Of a DNA stretch of 39,660 nt, positions 19,638 to 27,082 are shown in pieces. Source of the stretch: Prochloraceae cyanobacterium (GTDB lineage Bacteria; Cyanobacteriota; Cyanobacteriia; Cyanobacteriales; JASJDA01); assembly GCA_030065755.1 (NCBI GenBank), contig JASJDA010000046.1:1-39660 (forward strand), given 5' to 3'. Numbering within the stretch: position 1 is the first letter of the stretch; every line of letters begins with the position of its first letter. Below the pieces are notes generated by a model that was given only the letters and a program-made list of their open reading frames with translations, ran no database searches and had not been told where the DNA came from. The translations under genes and the position numbers were made by a program.

Positions 19638-21278
19638 ATGAACACTCTTCCTCAGACCACTCAGCGTCGGCTCAAAAAAATCCCACAAGTTCCCAGTGTT
19701 TGGGAAGGCGATCGTCGTACCCTATCGGGAATGGGGACCAACCTAGAGCCAACATCAGAAGGTAATGGAGAATGCATTATCTGGGTGGACGGTTCGGAAG
19801 GGTTAGTACGTGCCATGGATGTAGTTTCTCCAGAAATGGGTCCAGAAGCAGTCGTTCGCACATTTTTACGCGCAATAGAAACTCCACACAGCCCAGCTCA
19901 ACCAGCACGACCCCAAAAAATTGTAGTTAGAGACCGAGAAATTCAATTCTTTTTGCGGGGAGCCTTGCAAAATTTGGATATTGCGATCGAGTACGTTCCA
20001 GAATTACCCTTAATAGAAGAATTATTTCGCAGTTTTGAAGAAATTGGTATTGCCAGCAAATCGCGAATTTCACCCGTATACGAGGAACTACTGCGAAAAG
20101 TTGCCATAGATCTGTGGAAAGACAAACCTTGGAATTTAATAGCCGACCATAACATCGTAGCCATTGAGCTAAATCGCTGGGATATAGGAACTGTATACAT
20201 CTGCGTTATGGGAATGGTAGGTAAGGAATACGGCACGATTTTATATCGTTCTGTCGATTCGATGAAGCGATTTCGCTCCGCAGCACTAGCAGAAAGTACC
20301 TTCGAGCAACTAGAAAAAGCCTTTTTGTCTCAAGATTGTTGGTTTTTAAATTATGAGTCCAAGACAGAAGAGCCAGAATCAGAAGATGATGAAGAAGACG
20401 AAATAGATTTAGCTGAGTTGCCCGATTCAGAAATTTGTCCCGTGTATGGCAGCGTACACCCCTACGAAGGAATGCGGGCATTTTTAGACGAAGAAGAAGC
20501 GATCGCAGTTTATGTAGCTCTCAAGGCGTTTTTATGCTTTTTCGAGGAATGGAGAGGAGATTTATCAGAAGAGATAGTCAAAGATATTAGCAAGCACTAT
20601 TTAATTGAGATCCCAAAAGAATTATCTGATGAAAAAAATGTCAGCGTGAAAATATATACCATGCCAGATTTGGCTAGAGAACTGCTTTTGATGTTAGAAG
20701 AGACAGAATCAGAAGACGATGGAGAAGATCAAGAATTAACCGTACCAATTAGAGAAGATCTGGTACCAGAAGATGCTGTAGTGAGCGTAGATCTGATCCC
20801 TTGGGATTTTGTAGCCAATCTAAAATCCCGCGAAAAAACTCAATATCACTCTCAGGGGATAACTCCTAGAGGAGATGGATTGCCCGCGATCGTGATTCAA
20901 ACATCTCGTCCTAAAGCTAAAGCACTTATCGAACATCTCGAAATTGAGGGAAGATTGAAGGGAATTTGCTTTAATCCAGGGGAAGATCCTTTTACTGGCA
21001 TTGACTACGAACTCGGTATTTTACAAACTAGTAAAGGCAGTTTGTACTTATTTGGCGAATTTCCCAAGGACGATGACGATAGTGGGGAAGTATTAGAAGA
21101 ATGGAAGCAACGCTGTAAGGTTACTAAAGGCTACTGCGCTCTAATAGTAGCTATGGGAGTAACGGGAAGCTCTCGCGGCAATCCCCAACCGCGAGATATG
21201 ATGGCAGTATTTGAGGGGAAGACCCTCTCAACCAAAGAATTGGGAATAGGAGTACTTCAATTAATGCCTGAACTTTAA
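19638..21278 (+). CDS. Conserved cyanobacterial protein of unknown function (DUF6930-like)
   Basis: 546-aa ORF with ATG start and no significant overlap; acidic central linker. Confidence 0.7.
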   Translation: MNTLPQTTQRRLKKIPQVPSVWEGDRRTLSGMGTNLEPTSEGNGECIIWVDGSEGLVRAMDVVSPEMGPEAVVRTFLRAIETPHSPAQPARPQKIVVRDREIQFFLRGALQNLDIAIEYVPELPLIEELFRSFEEIGIASKSRISPVYEELLRKVAIDLWKDKPWNLIADHNIVAIELNRWDIGTVYICVMGMVGKEYGTILYRSVDSMKRFRSAALAESTFEQLEKAFLSQDCWFLNYESKTEEPESEDDEEDEIDLAELPDSEICPVYGSVHPYEGMRAFLDEEEAIAVYVALKAFLCFFEEWRGDLSEEIVKDISKHYLIEIPKELSDEKNVSVKIYTMPDLARELLLMLEETESEDDGEDQELTVPIREDLVPEDAVVSVDLIPWDFVANLKSREKTQYHSQGITPRGDGLPAIVIQTSRPKAKALIEHLEIEGRLKGICFNPGEDPFTGIDYELGILQTSKGSLYLFGEFPKDDDDSGEVLEEWKQRCKVTKGYCALIVAMGVTGSSRGNPQPRDMMAVFEGKTLSTKELGIGVLQLMPEL

Positions 21279-21409
21279 TTAGGTTTTGCTGACAAATTGA
21301 TAAACAGTAAATAGGAAATCTGAAATCTGCTCTATAAAAAATGAGCGAACCGTGAGTAATTTCTCTCCCCTCTAGCCCTGTTCCCTATTCCCTTTGAACA
21401 ACAACTCAG

Positions 21410-21727
21410 ATGAAATATATTGCTTTAATACTATTATTTAATTTGTCTTTTGCAGGTTTATTTTCTACTAAACCAATTGCGTGTAGTACGGAGAGCGCAC
21501 CGCGTAGCGGATCTCTTCGAGATCGACAGATTTGCATAGTAGAAATCAAGCGAAGTGCTAAGAATTTTTGGGAATATCAAGCAGTAGTAAGTATTGACGG
21601 GGAAATTAGACCTCAAGAGAAATATAATTGTCGCGATCGCTTCCTCATTGAAAAAGATGGTACTGTCAAATCATTTGATAATAATGATGTTGCTGGTAAT
21701 CTCGTCTGTCGCTTGTATAAAAGGTAA
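21410..21727 (+). CDS. Small putative secreted protein carrying an in-frame dispersed repeat
   Basis: 105 aa; signal-peptide-like MKYIALILLFNLSFAGLFST; palindromic segment gagcgcaccgcgtagcggatctcttcgagatcg within the ORF. Confidence 0.5.
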   Translation: MKYIALILLFNLSFAGLFSTKPIACSTESAPRSGSLRDRQICIVEIKRSAKNFWEYQAVVSIDGEIRPQEKYNCRDRFLIEKDGTVKSFDNNDVAGNLVCRLYKR

Positions 21728-21782
21728 AAAGATAAGCATTAGGCTTCAAAACAATCAGGGGTCAGAGGTAACAGCAAACAAA

Positions 21783-21816
21783 TAATTTAACCCCTGACCT
21801 CTGACCTCTGACCTCA
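21783..21816. repeat. Short tandem repeat (ctgacct)n
   Basis: cccctgacctctgacctctgacctc, with a partner 'caggggtcagaggt' at about 21757. Confidence 0.6.
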
Positions 21817-21823
21817 AAACTCG

Positions 21824-24823
21824 TCAAGCCACCCAATTCTTATTAATATCTGCAGTTAGTTGAGATTGGGTAATTGCACCAGAATCAAATTGTTTCCAAC
21901 TATTAACGAGTTCGTTAACTTGGAGTTGATTCAAACTAGAACCTTGGCTAATTTGGAAACTATCGACCCGTTGAGTTTCATCTACATACCAGTTTTGCAG
22001 GATGACTCGCTGGTTGCTTCCCACGAAGCTAATTTCTAAGTCAAAATTCCCTGACTGAGCAAAGCGAATATCAGTTTGATTAATGTTAGCACCAAAGAAC
22101 AGTTTATCGGTTGTAGAATTATTGCCTTGGTTGTCAATGTAACCACCTATTGTCTGTTTTGTGACATCTGTAGCTGAATTGATGAATTCGTTAGTTAAAA
22201 CATAACTATTACCGCCGATACCACCTTTAAACGTGTTATTTTTGCCAGAGAGAACAAAAGTATTTTTACCACTTCCACCTTTAAAGATGTTACGAGTGCC
22301 GCCCCCGAGGAAAACGTTTGTACCGCTACCGCCAGAGAAAGTATTAGACTTACCGCCAGCTAAAAGGAGATCGTTACCATCACCGCCATAGAGTTTGTTG
22401 TTTTCACCTAAACCAATAACAATATCGTTTCCAGCATTTCCCCGAAGCGTATTAGATTTACCAAGTCCAATGAGGATATCTGCGCCATCACCACCTTGAA
22501 TGTTGTTAGTTTTTCCGGCTGTAACGATCGTGTCATCATTACTACCACCGAATACAAAATTCGATTGACCTGCAGCAAAGATAAGGTCATTACCAGCATC
22601 ACCGTAGATAAAATTGCTCTTTCCTGCGCCTAAAACGAGGTCATTTCCGATACCAGCAAATAAAGTATTGGTTTTTCCAGCGCTGACTAAAATATCGTCT
22701 CCCAAACCAGCATTGGCGAGGTTCAATTGACCACCTGCAACTAAAACATCACCGTTATTTTGGAGGAAATTAAAACTATAGCGAGATAAGTTGGGAGCAA
22801 ATTCTCCCAAATTGGGTAAAAAGTTGGATAAAGATGGATTGAGTGCGGAGAAGTTGGGTAGAGAAAAACTCGGTAGGGAAAAACTCGGTAGGGAAAGATT
22901 GGGTAATTGTAGCTGGGGAATGTCAATATTTACTACTGGAAGTCTAAAGCTGGGTAGGGATAAGTTGGGTAGAGAAATATTCGGTAAAGAAATGTTTGGT
23001 AAAGATAGAGAAGGGAAACCAAACTCTGGTAAAGAGAAATCGAAATCGCGAACAGAGAAGTTAAAATCAAAGTCTAAGCTGAGGTTGGGAACTAAAGCGC
23101 TAGGATTGGGAAGTTTAATCTTATTTAAATTAAAATCAACTAGATCGTCACCGAAGACAAAGTTCTTTTGTCCACCTGTGACAATAATATCCTCACCTCT
23201 GCCGCCTACAGATGCATTCAACTTGCCCAGAGTGACCATAACGTCATCTCCAGCTACTGCACCAGTGACATCTACATTACCAGCATTTTTCCAATCAGTT
23301 CTAGGATTGATTTTATTTGTCTTGGCTTGAGAACCTGCTTGACCAACTTGACTAGCTTTAAAACCACCCAGGTTAATACCACCAAGGACAGAATCACCAA
23401 AAGCTATATTACCCATACCACCAGCAACAATAATGTCATTCTCACCACCACCGATGAGGGCATTAATCTTACCAACAGTAGCAATTGTATCTTTACTGTT
23501 ACCCCAAGAAGTGACGACGTTTAACATCGCTCCAGCGATTATAGTAGAAGTACCATCTCCCACCTTGGTAATCAAGTTTCCTTTACCGAGAGCAACTAAA
23601 GTATCATTACCATTACCGACTTTGGTGAGAACGTTAAAAGCGCCACCAGCTACCATGGTTGTATCGCCACTGGCAACTTTAGTGAGAACGTTTAATCCAC
23701 CTGCAGCATACATTTTGTCATTACCGTAACCAGTTTTGACAAAAACGTTACCGCCAACTCCCACACCCAGGATTTCATTATTACCACCCGAACTGTAGAC
23801 AACATTGGCAAGACCCATAGCTGTTATCTTGTCGTCCCCAGAACCAGAGATAACTACGTTAGCGCCACCACCGACAGTAATATTGTCGCTTCCATAACTA
23901 CTGTTAACAACATTAACCCCACCTAAAGCTACGATATTGTTATTACCAGAGCCAGCGTTAATAACATTTCCCACACCACCAGCAGTAATGCGATCGCTAC
24001 CGCTGCCTGAATTAACTACGTTAGCGCCACCACCGACAGTAATATTGTCGCTTCCATAACTACTGTTAACAACATTGACCCCACCTAAAGCTACGATATT
24101 GTTATTACCAGAGCCAGCGTTAATAGTATTTCCCACACCACCAGCAGTAATGCGATCGCTGCCGCCCCCTGCATTAATTACGTTAGCGCCACCGTAAGCT
24201 TCAATTGTGTCATTACGCCAATCGTCGTTAGCATCAATAATATTAGCCCCACCGTAGGCTTTAATATTGTCATAACCAGAGCCTGCATAAATAAAATTAG
24301 CTCCACCATAGGCTCTGATGGTATCATTTCCCGAATCGCCATGAAGCCAGTTACCAGCAGCAACGGACTCAATATAGTCGTTATTACTGCCACCATAAAC
24401 TCGGTTAGCTGCCCCATAGACTTTAATATTATCATTACCGGAATCGCCACGGACGTAGTTGTAGCCACCATAGGCTCTGATGTTATCGTTTCCCGAACCG
24501 CCGGAGATGTCGTTATGCAGACCATAACCTCTAATCGTATCGTGGCCTACTCCGCCGGAAATTTTGTTCGATCCCCCCTTACCCTCAATATAGTCATTAC
24601 CAGAACCTCCGTAGAGGTCGGCTCTACCTGAAAAAGCTCTAATGTCGTCATGACCAGAACCACCATCTAGTTTGACATAAAGGGCATAGGCTCTGAGAGT
24701 ATCATTACCGCCATGTCCGTAAGCCGCACCAGCCCCATAGATTGTAAAATTATCGTTTCCATTACCACCTGTTTTATAAAAGGGGTTAATGGCATTATTA
24801 ATTGCTTTAGCTACTTTTCCCAC
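21824..24823 (-). CDS. RTX (hemolysin-type Ca-binding repeat) protein with LPxxS linker and G-K-x-N repeats; putative HlyC-family substrate
   Basis: 999 aa; many GGSGNDxIx nonapeptides; C-terminal tail VILQNWYVDETQRVDSFQISQGSSL typical of secreted RTX proteins. Confidence 0.92.
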   Translation of the reverse strand: MGKVAKAINNAINPFYKTGGNGNDNFTIYGAGAAYGHGGNDTLRAYALYVKLDGGSGHDDIRAFSGRADLYGGSGNDYIEGKGGSNKISGGVGHDTIRGYGLHNDISGGSGNDNIRAYGGYNYVRGDSGNDNIKVYGAANRVYGGSNNDYIESVAAGNWLHGDSGNDTIRAYGGANFIYAGSGYDNIKAYGGANIIDANDDWRNDTIEAYGGANVINAGGGSDRITAGGVGNTINAGSGNNNIVALGGVNVVNSSYGSDNITVGGGANVVNSGSGSDRITAGGVGNVINAGSGNNNIVALGGVNVVNSSYGSDNITVGGGANVVISGSGDDKITAMGLANVVYSSGGNNEILGVGVGGNVFVKTGYGNDKMYAAGGLNVLTKVASGDTTMVAGGAFNVLTKVGNGNDTLVALGKGNLITKVGDGTSTIIAGAMLNVVTSWGNSKDTIATVGKINALIGGGENDIIVAGGMGNIAFGDSVLGGINLGGFKASQVGQAGSQAKTNKINPRTDWKNAGNVDVTGAVAGDDVMVTLGKLNASVGGRGEDIIVTGGQKNFVFGDDLVDFNLNKIKLPNPSALVPNLSLDFDFNFSVRDFDFSLPEFGFPSLSLPNISLPNISLPNLSLPSFRLPVVNIDIPQLQLPNLSLPSFSLPSFSLPNFSALNPSLSNFLPNLGEFAPNLSRYSFNFLQNNGDVLVAGGQLNLANAGLGDDILVSAGKTNTLFAGIGNDLVLGAGKSNFIYGDAGNDLIFAAGQSNFVFGGSNDDTIVTAGKTNNIQGGDGADILIGLGKSNTLRGNAGNDIVIGLGENNKLYGGDGNDLLLAGGKSNTFSGGSGTNVFLGGGTRNIFKGGSGKNTFVLSGKNNTFKGGIGGNSYVLTNEFINSATDVTKQTIGGYIDNQGNNSTTDKLFFGANINQTDIRFAQSGNFDLEISFVGSNQRVILQNWYVDETQRVDSFQISQGSSLNQLQVNELVNSWKQFDSGAITQSQLTADINKNWVA
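23851..24174 (-). repeat. Near-identical 162-bp (54-codon) direct duplication inside the RTX gene
   Basis: 23851-24012 and 24013-24174 share taactacgttagcgccaccaccgacagtaatattgtcgcttccataactactgttaacaacatt... with only scattered differences. Confidence 0.85.
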
Positions 24824-24877
24824 GATCGATCTCCAAATTAATTAACTGAAACAAAATATTTAAACGAGATTAATAAC

Positions 24878-25381
24878 CTAAATTCTCCAATGAGAAATGC
24901 CCTGCAAGCTGCCATCAGGACGAATTTTAAAGGACTTTGCTGGTGTTTTTTTGGGCAAAATATTGCTGCGTAAATCTTTGACAATTAAACGTGCGTGACC
25001 GAATGGAGCGATAAATTCAGGAAACCACAAGTTCCTTCCACCCTGCCATTCATCGAGATTCAAAACATATTCCCCTGTCATATATTTTTGCTCAATTTCA
25101 TCCGTTAGCCATGCCCAGTTAACGAATCCAATTGGGCTCCCATTAATTTCGTAATAACGAAATTGATTGTGAATTAAAGCTGGAACAAATCGCTCTGCAA
25201 TATCTGAAATGTTGTAGTTTAGATGCAGTTGAGAACTCATCATTAAATGAGTTATAGAACCAATTAATTGTAACCGTTGCTGAGTAGAAAATGAGGCGAG
25301 TGTTTCCCTTTGTTCTTTATCTAAATTCGCTAACTCTGAAAGTTTTTTGTCGGTTGTTTGTGATTCGGAAACTAACTGCAT
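24878..25381 (-). CDS. HlyC/RTX toxin-activating lysine acyltransferase family protein
   Basis: 167 aa; SSQLHLNYNISDIAERFVPALIHNQFRYYEINGSPIGFVNWAWLTDEIEQKYM...DEWQGGRNLWFPEFIAPFGHARLIVKDLR matches HlyC core (SPLH, QY, PVAYCSWA, DW.SG, APFG). Confidence 0.85.
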   Translation of the reverse strand: MQLVSESQTTDKKLSELANLDKEQRETLASFSTQQRLQLIGSITHLMMSSQLHLNYNISDIAERFVPALIHNQFRYYEINGSPIGFVNWAWLTDEIEQKYMTGEYVLNLDEWQGGRNLWFPEFIAPFGHARLIVKDLRSNILPKKTPAKSFKIRPDGSLQGISHWRI

Positions 25382-25620
25382 TTTTTAGTACAAATAAATA
25401 ATTTCATCTCTTCTCGTCTCTTATTATTGACCTCGGTCTTGAATTTGTAAGTGTGAAAAAGTATGAAAAAGTATAGACTTCTCTGAGAAATGTCGATCGC
25501 TATATCATATATATTTGAATCACAATAACTAGCAATAACGATCGCGAATTAAAATAGTAATACCCCCAAATACCCAAGTGTTGCGTGCTACTGGAGTTTA
25601 GACTAACCACTCGTCGTACT

Positions 25621-25753
25621 ATTCACTTTCCGCACGTCAAGTTGTCATATGTTGTGTAGTATGATGTCAGGCTATTTTGGCGCTCCCGCAGGGGCCAAAT
25701 AGCCCCGATCGGGTAATCTTCATATATTACATTTTGACGTGCGGAAAGTGAAT
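25621..25753. mobile_element. MITE-like element: 20-bp perfect terminal inverted repeats around an internal hairpin
   Basis: ATTCACTTTCCGCACGTCAA (25621-25640) and TTGACGTGCGGAAAGTGAAT (25734-25753); inner GGCTATTTtGGC.../GCCAAATAGCC hairpin at 25670-25704. Confidence 0.65.
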
Positions 25754-25771
25754 TTATAAATATAGAAAATA

Positions 25772-27082
25772 ATGATTGACCCAGAAAATCTCCTCGAATT
25801 AGCGGAAAGCTTAATTCACGCTCAAACAAATATTTATTGTAGCGATCTGCACAGAAAGATATTGATCGCCACTTTAAGAGGAGAGCGCAAAACCTACGAA
25901 GAACTTGCAGATGAATCTGGTTACTCTCCCAAATACATTAAACATGACATTGCGCCAAAACTTTGGCATTTACTTTCAGAAGCTGTGGGACAAAAAGTAA
26001 CCAAATCAAATGTTAGAGCTATTCTCGAAGAACGGATGCGGCAAAATCGAAATCTTTCACCATCAAAAATCGCGCAGGCCGTTTCTCCAATACCTGCGAG
26101 CGCTCCAATTACTAACTCATCCCAACCTTTAACTTCGACTCCCCCAATATCGACTCGAGCTAGTATCTTGCTAGTTGACGACGAACCCAAAAATTTAAGA
26201 TTATTATCTGAGCTACTTGAAGAGCAAGGCTATGAAGTGCGTCAAGCTATTAGTGGAACGATCGCAATCCAAGCAATTAGTTTAGCTGCGCCAGATTTGA
26301 TCTTACTAGATATTTGTATGCCAGAGTTAGATGGCTATAGCGTTTGCCAAAAACTTAAAGCTAATCCCGATTCTAGAGATATCCCGATTATTTTTGTGAC
26401 GGGGTTAGATGAACCCTGGAATAAGGTGAAAGCTTTTTCTGTCGGTGGCGTTGACTATATTAATAAACCATTTAAAGTTATTGAAGTTCTGGCACGAATC
26501 GAAAATCAACTCAAGATTCAACAACTGCAAAAAGAGCTTTTAGCTCAAAATGCTCAGCTTCAACAAGCACTTCAAGAATTACAACGACTAGCAGCTATCG
26601 ACAGTCTCACTCAAGTATCAAGTCGCGATCGCTTTGACGAGTATTTAATTTTTAATTGGCATCAGGCAAGGGAAGCTCCTTGTTCCTTAACCTTGATTTT
26701 TTGTGAGATTGACTTGCTCGAGCGCGATCTCAACTCGACTGGGAACCAGGTCAAAGAGCAATTGTTGTTTCAACTAGCACAAATTCTCAAAAATATCTTT
26801 CAAAGACCATCAGATCTAATTGCCCGCTATGAAGACATAACCTTTGGCATTATCTTACCCAACTTGGCGATGGCAAAAAGCGAAGAGATGGCTCGAACCT
26901 TACTCGCTCGGGTGGAGAAAATCCAAATTCCATCGATTAGCTCGATCGATACACTCAGTATTGGAATGGCTACAGCGTTTCTTCCCGACGAAAAAATTAA
27001 ACTTGAAACTTTTGTTACAAATTGCGCTCGCGCTCTCGAAAGAGCTAAAAGTGAGGGCGGGAATCGGATAGTTTTAGTTTAG
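25772..27082 (+). CDS. Response regulator: N-terminal HTH (vWA-MoxR-associated/NB-ARC N-terminal type), REC, degenerate GGDEF
   Basis: 436 aa; EELADESGYSPKYIKHDIAPKLWHLLSEAVGQKVTKSNV; REC ILLVDDEPKNLRLL...DLILLDICMPELDGY...FVTG...INKPF; GGDEF-like domain with YEDITFGIILP replacing the motif. Confidence 0.88.
   Translation: MIDPENLLELAESLIHAQTNIYCSDLHRKILIATLRGERKTYEELADESGYSPKYIKHDIAPKLWHLLSEAVGQKVTKSNVRAILEERMRQNRNLSPSKIAQAVSPIPASAPITNSSQPLTSTPPISTRASILLVDDEPKNLRLLSELLEEQGYEVRQAISGTIAIQAISLAAPDLILLDICMPELDGYSVCQKLKANPDSRDIPIIFVTGLDEPWNKVKAFSVGGVDYINKPFKVIEVLARIENQLKIQQLQKELLAQNAQLQQALQELQRLAAIDSLTQVSSRDRFDEYLIFNWHQAREAPCSLTLIFCEIDLLERDLNSTGNQVKEQLLFQLAQILKNIFQRPSDLIARYEDITFGIILPNLAMAKSEEMARTLLARVEKIQIPSISSIDTLSIGMATAFLPDEKIKLETFVTNCARALERAKSEGGNRIVLV

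Noticed and set aside
22408-24631. ORFs on either strand inside the RTX gene (e.g. 22791-23330 +, 23433-23729 +)
   Set aside because: Low-complexity shadow frames of the RTX repeats.
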